A stretch of DNA of 50,563 bases from Gemmatimonadales bacterium (GCA_009838765.1 VXQX01000009.1:1-50563), one strand, 5' to 3'; counted from the stretch's first letter, positions 40,301-50,367 are shown. Notes: generated by a model from the sequence alone, not told the origin. A program made the numbers and translations.

Positions 40301-43114
40301 GTGCGGAGCGCCGGCGGAGTTCGCGCGAGCCCGGCCCTGCTCGTAGCCCTTCTGGCCTGCGGCGATGCCGGTCTCACCGAGCTTCCGCCCGGAATACCGA
40401 AGTCGACCGACCCGGCGACGGATCGAGCCGCCCTCGTGGCTCTCTACGAGGCGACGAACGGCGCCGGTTGGAAGAACAGCGGAAACTGGCTCAGCGACCA
40501 GCGGCTTGCTTTCTGGTACGGAGTCGATACGGACGCCGCCGGCCGCGTCAGGGGGCTCCGACTTCCGGACAATGATCTCGAGGGCCGGATACCGCCCCGC
40601 ATCGGCCACCTCGCCAGGCTCAGAGAGCTGGACCTCGGCACGAACGCGCTGACGGGTCCGATTCCACCGGAGATCGGCGCGCTCGCGGAACTCCGGAGCC
40701 TGTCGCTGTCGTCCAACCGCCTCGAGGGCCGCATCCCGCCTCAGATCGCCCGCCTCTCCCGCCTCACGGAGTTGCAGCTTGCCGACAACGCGCTGACGGG
40801 TCGGATCCCGCCGGAGATCGGCAGGCTCTCGCGACTCCGGAGCCTGGCGCTGTGGTCCAACGACCTGACGGGCCCGATCCCCCCCGAACTCGGGGACCTC
40901 GAGGCGCTTGACGGACTGTGGCTGAGCGGCAACGACCTGACGGGCCCGATCCCGCCGGAGATCGGCCGCCTCCGGCAACTCCGGAGCCTGGCGCTGTGGT
41001 CCAACGAGCTGGAGGGCTCGATCCCCTCCGAACTCGGTGACCTCGAGGCGCTCTACCGATTGTGGCTGGGTTACAACGAACTGACGGGTCCGATCCCGCG
41101 CGAGATCGCCCGCCTCCCCGAACTCACGGAGCTGCACCTCGCCCACAACGCGCTGACGGGTCGGATTCCACCGGAGATCGGCCGGCTCTCAGAGCTCCGG
41201 AGCCTGGCGCTGTGGTCCAACGAACTGGAGGGCCGGATTCCCCCCGAACTCGGAGATCTTTCGCGGCTCCGGGAACTGAAGCTGGAGCGAAACGCTCTGC
41301 GCGGCCCCATCCCCGCGAGCCTGGGCAACCTGCCGTACCTCGAACTCCTCTCTCTCTCTCAGAACGACCTGTCGGGCCCGGTCCCGGCGGAGCTGTCGGG
41401 GCTCGCCCTGCTGCGGGAGCTGACCGTGAACGGCAACCCGAGGTTGTCGGGCCTGCTCCCGGTGGGCCTCAAGGACCTCGCGCGGCTCACGACGCTCAAC
41501 GCCGGCGGCACGGCGCTATGCGCTCCGGCGGATCCGGACTTTCAGGCCTGGCTCCGCACGCTGCGAGCGCCGCGCGTGCCCGGTTGCGGGGGCGATGCGG
41601 CGCCCGCGTACCTGACGCAGGCCGTGCAGTCGTTCGAGTTCCCGGTTCCCCTGGTGGCGGGCCGGCCGGCCCTGCTCCGGGTCTTCCTCACGGCTCCGGA
41701 TGGAGAAGCGATCGGTTTTCCGCCCGTGCGCGCGCGTTTCTACCTGGGGGGCGCCAGGGTCTACACGGTGGATGTCGCGGGTCCGGCGGGCACGGTTCCG
41801 TCCCGCGTGGAGGAAGGGCGACTCGATGCATCGGCCAACGCCGCGATCCCGGCCGAAGTCGTTCGACCGGGTCTGGAGCTCGTCGTGGAAGTCGACCCCG
41901 AGAGCACGCTCGGACCCGACCCCGGAACCACGAAGCGGATCCCGGCCGCCGGCCGGCAGGCCATCGACGTGCGAGCCGTGCCGGCGCTTCACCTCACGTA
42001 TCTGCCCGTCGTCCGCCCCGCCCGGGAGTCGGGCGAGTTCCTGAGTCGCGTCGCGGACCTGACGGAAGACGATTCTCTGTTTTCGGGCGTTCGACAGTGG
42101 TTGCCCGTCGGCGACTTCACGGTTGCCCTGCACGAGGTGGTGTACACGTCGGCGCGGACGCACGGAGATCTGATCACGGAGATCGAGGCGATACGCGTGT
42201 TGGAGGGCGGAAAGGGCTACTACATGGGCGGAATCCCCCAGTATCTCGTGGAGGAAGTGGGCCTCGCGGGTCGGGGGTTTCTCCCCGGCCGGAGCAGCTT
42301 CGCGCGTGTCCGCGCCGTTACGGTCGCGCATGAACTCGGACACAACATGAACCTTCGGCACGCCCCCTGCGGAGGGGCCGCAGGTCCGGATCCCGCCTTC
42401 CCGACCCGGGACGGAACGATCGGCGTGTGGGGGTTCGACAGTACCGACAGCTCACTCGTCGCGCCCGGGGCATCCGACCTGATGTCTTACTGCGGGCCGA
42501 AGTGGATCAGCGATTTCAGCTTCGGCAGGGCGTTCGACCACCGCCTTCGCGAGGAGGGCGAAGCGGCGGCGGCGAGGGCCGGCGCCGAGCGGACCCTCCT
42601 GCTGTGGGGCGGGGCCGACGCCGACGGCGTGCCGTCCCTGGAGCCGGCCTTCGTCGCCGACGCCCCGCCGACGCTGCCCCCGTCGGGGGGGCCGTACACG
42701 CTGACCGGGCTGAGCGCCACGGGGGAGGAGTTGTTCTCGCTGCGCTTCGACATGCAGGAGATGGCGGACGGGGACGGGGAGTCGGGATTCGCCTTCGCCC
42801 TTCCCGCGTCGCCGGCGTGGGCGGACCGGCTGGCGACGGTGGTCCTCGCCGGGCCGGGAGGGACCGCGACTCTGGACGGCGCGAACGGTCCGCCGGCGGC
42901 CATCTTCCGCGACCCGCGGACGGGCCGGGTGCGCGGGATCGTGCGCGACCTCGCGAGCCTCGGCGGCGCCGCCGATGGCGGCCGTGGCGGCCGCAGTACG
43001 CTGGCCGGAGCTGCCGTGGATCCGGCCACCGTCGCGTCCGTCCTCCCGATCGCCGCCGACCTCGACGTCCTGATCTCCCGCGGTCTCCCATCCGCCGATC
43101 AGTGGAGGCGCTAG
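40301..43114 (+). CDS. Lipoprotein with plant-type leucine-rich repeats and a metzincin-like protease
   Basis: 937 residues from GTG 40301. Lipobox LLACGDAG (Cys about 21). A cap (TDRAALVALYEATNGAGW) leads into about 13 LRRs of 24 residues (about 85-400) of the LxGxIPxxL plant type, for example NALTGPIPPEIGALAELRSL. The DNA repeats strongly too: CTCCGGAGCCTGGCGCTGTG recurs near 40839, 40979 and 41199. After a CAPADPDFQAWL end cap, residues about 430-620 form a beta-rich region. HELGHNMNLRH (about 677-687) is a zinc HExxHxxxxxH site, followed by a Met-turn-like SDLMSYC, so it is a metzincin-type protease. Probably a surface-attached adhesin-protease. It starts 3 bp after the sugar dehydrogenase gene. 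Confidence 0.88.
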   Translation: MRSAGGVRASPALLVALLACGDAGLTELPPGIPKSTDPATDRAALVALYEATNGAGWKNSGNWLSDQRLAFWYGVDTDAAGRVRGLRLPDNDLEGRIPPRIGHLARLRELDLGTNALTGPIPPEIGALAELRSLSLSSNRLEGRIPPQIARLSRLTELQLADNALTGRIPPEIGRLSRLRSLALWSNDLTGPIPPELGDLEALDGLWLSGNDLTGPIPPEIGRLRQLRSLALWSNELEGSIPSELGDLEALYRLWLGYNELTGPIPREIARLPELTELHLAHNALTGRIPPEIGRLSELRSLALWSNELEGRIPPELGDLSRLRELKLERNALRGPIPASLGNLPYLELLSLSQNDLSGPVPAELSGLALLRELTVNGNPRLSGLLPVGLKDLARLTTLNAGGTALCAPADPDFQAWLRTLRAPRVPGCGGDAAPAYLTQAVQSFEFPVPLVAGRPALLRVFLTAPDGEAIGFPPVRARFYLGGARVYTVDVAGPAGTVPSRVEEGRLDASANAAIPAEVVRPGLELVVEVDPESTLGPDPGTTKRIPAAGRQAIDVRAVPALHLTYLPVVRPARESGEFLSRVADLTEDDSLFSGVRQWLPVGDFTVALHEVVYTSARTHGDLITEIEAIRVLEGGKGYYMGGIPQYLVEEVGLAGRGFLPGRSSFARVRAVTVAHELGHNMNLRHAPCGGAAGPDPAFPTRDGTIGVWGFDSTDSSLVAPGASDLMSYCGPKWISDFSFGRAFDHRLREEGEAAAARAGAERTLLLWGGADADGVPSLEPAFVADAPPTLPPSGGPYTLTGLSATGEELFSLRFDMQEMADGDGESGFAFALPASPAWADRLATVVLAGPGGTATLDGANGPPAAIFRDPRTGRVRGIVRDLASLGGAADGGRGGRSTLAGAAVDPATVASVLPIAADLDVLISRGLPSADQWRR

Positions 43115-43254
43115 CTTCCGAAGACCCGCAGCCCCGAGGTCCCGATCCCGGCGTGGCCCGTGGAGATGAGGTTTCCTAAGTTGAAAGGTTGCGAGTGCGG
43201 TGTCCGAGATACCGCAACAGGCAGCGTCATTCGTCGGTTCCGAAGGACGGGCGC

Positions 43255-45726
43255 GTGAAGACACTGAGTGCGGGTGCGGTTCTGTGGTTGTGGTTCGCCC
43301 TCACGGGGCAGCCCGCGGGGGACCGTGCGTCCGATGCCGCCCCCCTCGCCGACCGGCCGCCCGCCGCAGCGGTTGCTGCGGCCGCGCTCGCCGACACGGC
43401 GGACCTGACCGCCGTGGTCCAGCGCTACTGCGTCCGCTGCCACAACGAGCGCCTGCTGCGCGGAAACCTCACGCTGGAGGCGTTCGATGTGGATGGGGCG
43501 CACGAGCGGGCGCCCACGGCAGAGAAGATGATCCGCAAGCTGCGCGCCGGGATGATGCCGCCTCCGGGCCAGCGCCGCCCGCCGCCGGACACGCTCCTGG
43601 CCCTCGTCGAAACATTGGAGACCGTCGTCGACCGCGCGGCCGCGCGTGACCGGAACCCCGGCGCCCGTCGCTTCCAGCGGTTGAACCGGGCCGAGTACGA
43701 GCGCGTGATCCGCGGTCTCCTCGACCTCGAAATCGACGCCAGCCGCTGGCTTCCGGCGGACACGTACCTCGGCGCCTTCGACAACATGGCGGACGCGCAG
43801 GGTCTCTCGACCACGCTCCTCGAAGCCTACCTGAGGGCCGCAACGGAGGTGAGCCGGATCGCCGTCGGCAACCCGGCCGCCCTCTCGAAGACCGCCAGGT
43901 ACACGAACCCGATCGACGTATCGCAGCACGCGTGGGATCACATCGAGGGCACGCCGTACGGGACGCGCGGCGGGATGGTCGTGACCCACGACTTCCCGGT
44001 GGACGGGGAGTACGTGATCTCGATCGAGACGCTCTTCGGGCAGGGGACGGGCTTCCAGGACGTCGACATCTCGATCGACGGGGAGGGGGTCGCCCTGCTC
44101 GGCCTCGAGCACGGCGGGCGCTCGACGGTGCCGACCCGCACGGAGCCCATCTTCGTGAAAGCGGGCCAGCGCCAGGTCGCGGCGGCGTTCGTGCGCACGA
44201 TCGAGGGGCCGTACGAGGATCGCCTGAAGACGCCGGGCTGGTCTTTCGTCGGGGGCGAGGACTCCCGGGCGTGGGCGAACTACGGAATCACGGCGCTTCC
44301 CCACCTGAGCGAACTGATGATCACGGGTCCCCGCCGCAGTTCCGGACTCTCCGAGACGGCGAGCCGGCGGAAGATCTTCCACTGCCATCCCGGTCAGGAT
44401 GGGTCGGCGGAGACAGCGGAGGCGGAGGGGTCGGTCGCGCCGGCGGAGGCTCGGGCCTGCGCGAAGTCGATCGTGACCCGGCTCGCGCGGGCGGCGTACC
44501 GGCGGCCGGCGACGGAGGATGATCTCGCGGGGCCCATGGCCTTCTACGATGACGCGGCGGCCGACGAGGGGTTCGAGATCGGAGTCCGGACCGCGCTGCA
44601 GGCGATTCTCGCCAGCCCTTCCTTCATCTTCCGTCTCGAGCAGGCGCCGCCCGAGGCCGCCCCCGGCGAGAGCTACCGGATCGCGGACGTGGATCTCGCG
44701 TCGCGGCTCTCCTTCTTCCTCTGGGCGGCGGGTCCGGATGACGAACTCTTGACGCTGGCGGCGGAGGGACGGCTCTCGGATCCGGCGGTTCTCGAGGCGC
44801 AGGTGCGCCGCATGCTGGCGGACCCGCGCGCGGAGGCGCTCTCGACGCGCTTCGCCTCGCAGTGGCTGCGCCTCCAGGACGCGGAAGACAACCAGCCCGA
44901 GCCGTACCTCTACCCGGACTTCACCGGCCAGCTTCGCGAAGACCTGGTCCGCGAGACGCAACTCTTCTTCGATCACCTCGTGCGCGAAGACCGGAGCCTG
45001 CTCGAGCTGTTCACGGCGGACTACACCTTCCTGAACGAGCGCCTCGCCGGGCACTACGGGATTCCGGGAGTCGCGGGACCGGGGTTCCGGCGGGTGAGCT
45101 ATCCGGACGACCGCCGGCGCGGGGTGCTGGGGCACGGGAGCGTGCTGCTGCTCACGTCGATGTCCGCGCGCACGTCGCCGGTGCTGCGCGGGAAGTGGGT
45201 GATGGAGGTGCTCATGGGCACGCCCCCCCCGCCGCCGCCGCCCGACATCCCCGCCTTCGACGAGACGGAATCCGCCCGGGAGGGGCGGCGGCTGACGACG
45301 CGCGAGCGACTGGAGATGCACGCCGCCAACCCGACGTGCCGCGCCTGCCACCGGTTCATGGACCCGATCGGGCTCGCGCTCGACAACTACGACGTGACGG
45401 GCCGGGTGCGGGTACGCGAGAACGGGGTCGCGCTCGACACGCGGGGGACCTTCTACGACGGGTCCGACGTGAGCACGGCGGCGGAGCTTGTCGACCTCCT
45501 CATGAAGCGGCCGGTTCCGCTCGTCCGGAACTTCACGGCGCACCTGCTCGCGTACGCGACCGGGCGCCGCGCGGAATACTTCGACCAGCCCGGGATCCGG
45601 GCCATCGCGCGCGAAGCGGAGGCCCACGACTACCGCATGTCCTCGTTCATCCTCGGCGTCGTGAACAGCGACGCCTTCCGGATGGCGCGTCCCGCGCCCG
45701 CCGTAGAAGAAGTGGAGGGATCATGA
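43255..45726 (+). CDS. DUF1587/1595/1592/1588/1585 cytochrome-like protein
   Basis: 823 residues from GTG 43255 (AAGGA 7 bp upstream; start gives signal peptide TLSAGAVLWLWFALTG). The first c-type haem motif is CVRCH (about 59-63). Domains in order: DUF1587 (about 138-205, FQRLNRAEYERVIRGLL), a beta-rich carbohydrate-binding-like region (240-370), DUF1595 (about 405-465), DUF1592 (about 475-605, LASRLSFFLWAAGPDDELL), DUF1588 (about 620-715, TPPPPPPPDIPAF and a second haem motif CRACH near 695) and DUF1585 to the end. It is the complete paralogue of the truncated gene at the window start. The stop overlaps the DUF1552 start (ATGA). Probably an exported dihaem protein; substrate unknown. Confidence 0.93.
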   Translation: MKTLSAGAVLWLWFALTGQPAGDRASDAAPLADRPPAAAVAAAALADTADLTAVVQRYCVRCHNERLLRGNLTLEAFDVDGAHERAPTAEKMIRKLRAGMMPPPGQRRPPPDTLLALVETLETVVDRAAARDRNPGARRFQRLNRAEYERVIRGLLDLEIDASRWLPADTYLGAFDNMADAQGLSTTLLEAYLRAATEVSRIAVGNPAALSKTARYTNPIDVSQHAWDHIEGTPYGTRGGMVVTHDFPVDGEYVISIETLFGQGTGFQDVDISIDGEGVALLGLEHGGRSTVPTRTEPIFVKAGQRQVAAAFVRTIEGPYEDRLKTPGWSFVGGEDSRAWANYGITALPHLSELMITGPRRSSGLSETASRRKIFHCHPGQDGSAETAEAEGSVAPAEARACAKSIVTRLARAAYRRPATEDDLAGPMAFYDDAAADEGFEIGVRTALQAILASPSFIFRLEQAPPEAAPGESYRIADVDLASRLSFFLWAAGPDDELLTLAAEGRLSDPAVLEAQVRRMLADPRAEALSTRFASQWLRLQDAEDNQPEPYLYPDFTGQLREDLVRETQLFFDHLVREDRSLLELFTADYTFLNERLAGHYGIPGVAGPGFRRVSYPDDRRRGVLGHGSVLLLTSMSARTSPVLRGKWVMEVLMGTPPPPPPPDIPAFDETESAREGRRLTTRERLEMHAANPTCRACHRFMDPIGLALDNYDVTGRVRVRENGVALDTRGTFYDGSDVSTAAELVDLLMKRPVPLVRNFTAHLLAYATGRRAEYFDQPGIRAIAREAEAHDYRMSSFILGVVNSDAFRMARPAPAVEEVEGS

Positions 45727-47150
45727 ATTTCATCACCGGTACACACCTCTCGCGCCGCACCTTCCTGCGGGGCGCCGGCGCCGGCGTCGCGCTGCCCCTG
45801 CTCGACGCGATGGTTCCCGCCGGGCGGCTGTGGGCCGACCCGATGAAGGCGGCGGAGTTCACGCGCCTCGTCTGCATCGAGGAGTCGATGGGGGTGGCGG
45901 GCTCGAGCGACTGGGGCGACGAGCGGCACCTGTTCGCGCCGGCGGCGACCGGCCGGGACTTCGATCTGGTGACGGACAGCCAGCTCAAGCCGCTGGAGGC
46001 GTTCCGCGAGCACATGACGATCGTGAGCAACACGGATTGCCGGTCGGCGGAGGCGTTCCGGGCGGAGGAGATCGGCGGCGACCACGACCGGTCGACGGCG
46101 GTGTTCCTCACCCAGGCGCATCCGAAGCAGACGCAGGGCTCCGACATCTTCCTCGGCACGTCGCTCGACCAATTGCACGCGCAGCGCTTCGGGCGCGAGA
46201 CCGTGCTCCCCTCGCTCGAACTCTGCATCGAGGGCATCGATCGCGGCGGGGGCTGTGCGTACAACTACCACTGCGCGTACACGACCTCGCTCGCGTGGGC
46301 GTCGCCGAACCGGCCGCTGCCGGCGATCCGGGAGCCGCGCGTCGTGTTCGAACGCCTGTTCGGCGCGGGGGACTCGGCCGAGGACCGGGCGGCGCGCCGC
46401 CGCACGGACCGCAGCATGATCGACTGGATCGCGACCGAGGTCGCCCGGCTCCGCAGGACGCTGGGCGCGGCGGACCGGGTCGCGCTGGACGAATACGTCG
46501 AGCACATCCGCGAGATCGAGCGGCGGATCCAGCTCGTCGAGGCGCGCAACGCGAGCGGGGAAGAACGGGAGATGCCCGAGGCGCCCTCGGGGGTTCCGGA
46601 CTCCTTCGAGGAGCACATGCAGCTCATGTTCGACCTGCAACTGCTCGCGCTGCAGACCGATCTCACGCGCGTCATCACCTTCAAGACCGGCTTCGATCAG
46701 TCCAACCGGACCTTCCCGGAGAGCGGGACGACGAAGTCCGTCCACGGGGCCTCGCACCACGGGAACGTCCCCGAAGACATCATGGACTTCAACAGGATCA
46801 ACACGTACCGGCTGGGGCAGGTCGCGTACTTCCTGGAGAAGATGCGGGACACGGTGGAGGGCGAGGCGTCGCTGCTCGACAGGACGGCGATCGTGTGGGG
46901 GTCGCCGATGGCGGACGGGAACCTCCACAACCACCGGCGGGCGCCATTGCTGCTCATGGGCGGGGCGAACGGCGCGCTCGAGGGCGGCGTGCACCTGCGG
47001 GCCCCGGACGGGACCCCGATGGCGAACGCGTTCGTGAGCCTCATGCGGAAGATCGGACACCCGGAGATGGCCACCTTCGGCGACAGCGACGGGGCGTTCC
47101 CGCTCGAATTCACGGGCGAGGCCGCCCCGGGCGGGAGCGGCGCGCGATGA
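45723..47150 (+). CDS. DUF1552 family protein, Tat-exported
   Basis: 475 residues. The Tat signal is SRRTFLRGAGAGVALPLLDA. The body matches the paralogue at 1217-2608 throughout: GGDHDRSTAVFLTQAHPKQT, then GGGCAYNYHCAY and GASHHGNVPEDIMDFNRINT, and ends GTPMANAFVSLMRKIG. The cysteine pair in CAYNYHC and the His-rich ASHHG are conserved in both copies. It starts inside the upstream stop (ATGA) and its own stop overlaps the ankyrin gene start (ATGA). It is presumably a partner of the DUF1592 protein outside the inner membrane; the activity is unknown. Confidence 0.92.
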   Translation: MNFITGTHLSRRTFLRGAGAGVALPLLDAMVPAGRLWADPMKAAEFTRLVCIEESMGVAGSSDWGDERHLFAPAATGRDFDLVTDSQLKPLEAFREHMTIVSNTDCRSAEAFRAEEIGGDHDRSTAVFLTQAHPKQTQGSDIFLGTSLDQLHAQRFGRETVLPSLELCIEGIDRGGGCAYNYHCAYTTSLAWASPNRPLPAIREPRVVFERLFGAGDSAEDRAARRRTDRSMIDWIATEVARLRRTLGAADRVALDEYVEHIREIERRIQLVEARNASGEEREMPEAPSGVPDSFEEHMQLMFDLQLLALQTDLTRVITFKTGFDQSNRTFPESGTTKSVHGASHHGNVPEDIMDFNRINTYRLGQVAYFLEKMRDTVEGEASLLDRTAIVWGSPMADGNLHNHRRAPLLLMGGANGALEGGVHLRAPDGTPMANAFVSLMRKIGHPEMATFGDSDGAFPLEFTGEAAPGGSGAR

Positions 47151-49180
47151 GACGCGGAATGACTCGGTGCCCGCACCTACCCGGTCTGCGCCGACGCGAT
47201 CTGCGCCGTCGCGGGTTACGCGGCGCGGCGCCCTGTGCGTTGGCGCTCGCGGTTTCGGCCTTCCTCCCCGTGGGCTCGGCCGCGCAGGAGGAGGCGTCGT
47301 CCTCCTCCTCTCCCTCCGGCCGCCTGCTGGACGCGGCGCGCGACGGGGCGGCGGAGGTCGTGCGCGCGCTCGTGGGAGACGGTGCGGATGTGAACGCGGC
47401 GCGGGGCGACGGGATGACCGCGCTGCACTTTGCCGCCGAGCGCGGCCACGCGGCGGTGGCCCGGGCGCTGATCGGTGCGGGCGCGGCCGTCGACGCCGGG
47501 ACGCGGATCGGTCGCTATGCGCCGCTGCACCTGGCCGCCCGCGGAGGGCACGGGCCCGTCGTCGCGCTCCTGCTCGAGGCCGGGGCCGACGCGAACGCCG
47601 CGACGACGAACAGCGGCGTGACCGCGCTGCACCTCGCCGCCGCCGCCGTGGACGGCCGGCCGGCCGTGGCCGCGCTGCTCGACCACGGCGCCGATCCGAA
47701 CGCCCGGGAGGGGTCGGCGGGGCAGACGCCGCTGATGTTCGCCGCCGCCGCGAACCGGCCAGCCGCCGCGGCCGCGCTGCTCGAGGCCGGCGCCGACCCC
47801 GGCATCGCGACCGCCGTGGTCGACGTCCTGCCCAGCCTGGCGCTGGACCGGGAGGCCAACCGCCGCATGCGCGCCATGATCGGCGCCCCGCGGGAAACGC
47901 TCGGCCCGTACGGGCCCGAGGTGGACCCCGAAGCCCAGTGGCCGGGCGAGCCGAGCCCGGCCCAGGTGCAGGCGGCCATCCGCGCCCAGCGCGAGTTCCT
48001 CCGCTCCGGCTTTGACGTCGGCGACGTGAGCGCCCATTCGCTGGGCCGCGTGGGGCCCGACTACCCTGGCGGCCCCGACCTCATCCGTCCGCCGTACCGG
48101 GAGGTGCTCGTCGGCCGAACCGGCGGCATGACCGCGCTGCTGCACGCAGCCCGCGAGGGCCATATCGAGGCGGTGACGGCCCTTCTCGACGGCGGCGCGG
48201 ACATCGACCAGGCGAGCGCGGACGCCACGAGTCCGCTCCTCATGGCGGCGCTCAACGGCCAGTTCGACCTGGCGCTCAGCCTCATCGAGCGCGGGGCCGA
48301 CCCGGACCTCGCCGCATCGACCGACGGGGCCACACCCCTCTTCGCCGTCCTCCAGACGCAGTGGGCGCCGAAGTCCAACTACCCGCAGCCGCGCGCGCAG
48401 GACCTGCAGGTCGCCGGGCACATGGACGTGCTCCGCGCGCTGCTCGACGCTGGCGCGGATCCCAATCCCCGCCTGAACACGCACCTGTGGTACTGGGAAT
48501 ACGGCCTCACGAAGATGGGGATCGACCTCACGGGGGCGACGCCGTTCTGGCGGGCGGCCTTCGCCCAGGACCTCGAGGCGATGAAGCTGCTCGTCGCGCA
48601 CGGCGCGGATCCGCACATCCCGACGCGCTGGCCCGAAGTCGGGATGCGCGAGCGGCGGCAGCAGGATGGCCGGCAGCAGGAGGACTCGGCCCTGCCCTGG
48701 ATCCCGGAGGGCGCGCCCAACGCGTGGCCGATCCACGCGGCGGCGGGCGGCGGGTACCTGGGTCTCGGCGCGTTCAGCGTCCGCAACCGGCCGGACCAGT
48801 TCATCCCTGCCGTAAAATACCTGATCGAGGAACTCGGCGCGGACGTCGACCAGCGCGACTCCTGGCTCTACACGCCGATGCACTACGCCGCCTCGCGCGG
48901 CGACAACGAACTCATCGAATACCTCGTCTCGCAGGGCGGGGATGTCGCCGCGATCACCCGCCTCGGGCAGTCCACGGCGGACATGGCGCGCGGCGGCCGG
49001 GCCGGGTTCTTCACCCGCGTCCCGTACCCGGAGACGGTCGAGCTGCTGACGAGTCTGGGCGCGACGCTGGAGTGCCTCCACACGCACTTCCTCGACACCG
49101 GCGACTCGTGTCCCGCCGCCGGCATCGACGACCCCTGGGCCCCTGCGCGGACAACCACCGAGGAGAGAAAACGTGGCTGA
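47147..49180 (+). CDS. Exported ankyrin-repeat protein (second copy)
   Basis: 677 residues. A long arginine-rich n-region precedes the hydrophobic signal (APCALALAVSAFLPVGSAAQ). The ankyrin clusters mirror those of the 2608-4389 protein: GDGMTALHFAAERGHAAVAR, GQTPLMFAAAANRPAAAAAL, GGMTALLHAAREGHIEAVTA, GATPFWRAAFAQDLEAMKLL and TPMHYAASRGDNELIEYL. A serine-rich stretch follows the signal. It lacks the internal CSGC of the first copy but keeps cysteines near the C-terminus (ECLHTHFLDTGDSC). It overlaps the DUF1552 stop (ATGA). The NHL-protein gene overlaps its end, so the operon has four genes. Confidence 0.9.
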   Translation: MRRGMTRCPHLPGLRRRDLRRRGLRGAAPCALALAVSAFLPVGSAAQEEASSSSSPSGRLLDAARDGAAEVVRALVGDGADVNAARGDGMTALHFAAERGHAAVARALIGAGAAVDAGTRIGRYAPLHLAARGGHGPVVALLLEAGADANAATTNSGVTALHLAAAAVDGRPAVAALLDHGADPNAREGSAGQTPLMFAAAANRPAAAAALLEAGADPGIATAVVDVLPSLALDREANRRMRAMIGAPRETLGPYGPEVDPEAQWPGEPSPAQVQAAIRAQREFLRSGFDVGDVSAHSLGRVGPDYPGGPDLIRPPYREVLVGRTGGMTALLHAAREGHIEAVTALLDGGADIDQASADATSPLLMAALNGQFDLALSLIERGADPDLAASTDGATPLFAVLQTQWAPKSNYPQPRAQDLQVAGHMDVLRALLDAGADPNPRLNTHLWYWEYGLTKMGIDLTGATPFWRAAFAQDLEAMKLLVAHGADPHIPTRWPEVGMRERRQQDGRQQEDSALPWIPEGAPNAWPIHAAAGGGYLGLGAFSVRNRPDQFIPAVKYLIEELGADVDQRDSWLYTPMHYAASRGDNELIEYLVSQGGDVAAITRLGQSTADMARGGRAGFFTRVPYPETVELLTSLGATLECLHTHFLDTGDSCPAAGIDDPWAPARTTTEERKRG

Positions 49181-50357
49181 CGGCTCGAAGCGTCCGGCAG
49201 GATTGTGCCGCCCGCCAGGGCACTTGTTCGCCATTGCGGCGGCAGCCTTCGCGACCGTCTCCTGGGCGTGCGGCGGCGAGGGCCGGGCCGCGGACACGGC
49301 GAACGGCGCCATCGTCAAGGGCGGGGACGACCGCACGGGGCCCTACGATCCCGTCGCGGGCTGGTGGAAGGGCGCGCCCGACCATGACGAGGAGTGGGGC
49401 TGGGGGCAGGTGGCCGGCGTCGCCGTGGACCACGCGGACCGCATCATCGTCGTGACGCGAGGCGACTGGCCCGCCGACCGGTCGGCCGCCCGCGGGGACC
49501 GGTTGCGCCGTACGAACTACATCGTCGTCGCGAACGGGAACGGGGAGATCGTGGAACAGTGGGCCCAGTGGGACTCGCTCTTCACCCTCCCGCACCAGGT
49601 GTACATCAACCCCTACGACCCCGACCGGCACGTGTGGGTGGTCGACAGCGGCGGCGGGGAGGGGCACATGCAGGTCGTCAAGTTCACCAACGACGGCAGC
49701 GAGATCGCCCTGCGCCTCGGCGAGCGCGATCACCCGAAGACGCGCGAAGCCGCCCGCGCCCGGGACGACTGGGGACCCTACACCTACGGCTGGCCGTCCA
49801 AGCTCGCGTTCCTCCCGGACGGGAGCTTCCTGCTCGCCGACGGGTACTGGAACTCGCGGATCATCAAGTATTCCGAAGACGGAGAGTTCATCATGCAGTG
49901 GGGCGCGCTCGGCACCGGACCCGGCGAGTTCGATCTCCTGCACGGCCTCGCGGTGGACGAGGAGCGCGTCTACGTCGGGGACCGCCAAAACGAGCGCCTC
50001 CAGCTGTTCACGCACGACGGCGAGTTCATCGAGGAATGGCCGAACATCTTCGATCCCGTGAACATCTGGCTCGACGAGCACGGCGCCGTGTGGGTCCTGG
50101 ACGCGTCGCTGAACCGCATCCTGAAGTACGACCGGGACGGCGTCCTCCAGGACTACTGGGGCGCCTACGGAGCGGCCGGCGCCCTCGGGCGGGGGACCTG
50201 GCCCGGCGGCCTCTCGCTGCCGCACCAGATGGACATGGACGTGGACGGCAACCTGTACATCGCCTCCTACAGCGGCGGCTGGATCAACAAGTTCACCCCG
50301 AAGCCGGACGCGGACCCGGACCGGCTCCTCGGCCCGCGGCTCCTGCTGACACACTGA
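49173..50357 (+). CDS. NHL-repeat beta-propeller lipoprotein
   Basis: 394 residues from GTG 49173, which overlaps the ankyrin stop by 8 bp; GAGGAGAG precedes it. A hydrophobic leader ends in a lipobox-like VSWACGGEG (Cys about 33). Propeller blades with NHL character recur: GQVAGVAVDHADRIIVVTRG, HVWVVDSGGGEGHMQVVKF, GSFLLADGYWNSRIIKYSE, GPGEFDLLHGLAVDEERVYV and GAVWVLDASLNRILKY. The architecture resembles peptidyl-alpha-hydroxyglycine alpha-amidating lyase propellers, but lyase activity is not established. Only the second DUF1592 operon carries this gene. Confidence 0.88.
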   Translation: MADGSKRPAGLCRPPGHLFAIAAAAFATVSWACGGEGRAADTANGAIVKGGDDRTGPYDPVAGWWKGAPDHDEEWGWGQVAGVAVDHADRIIVVTRGDWPADRSAARGDRLRRTNYIVVANGNGEIVEQWAQWDSLFTLPHQVYINPYDPDRHVWVVDSGGGEGHMQVVKFTNDGSEIALRLGERDHPKTREAARARDDWGPYTYGWPSKLAFLPDGSFLLADGYWNSRIIKYSEDGEFIMQWGALGTGPGEFDLLHGLAVDEERVYVGDRQNERLQLFTHDGEFIEEWPNIFDPVNIWLDEHGAVWVLDASLNRILKYDRDGVLQDYWGAYGAAGALGRGTWPGGLSLPHQMDMDVDGNLYIASYSGGWINKFTPKPDADPDRLLGPRLLLTH

Positions 50358-50367
50358 GACTCACTTG

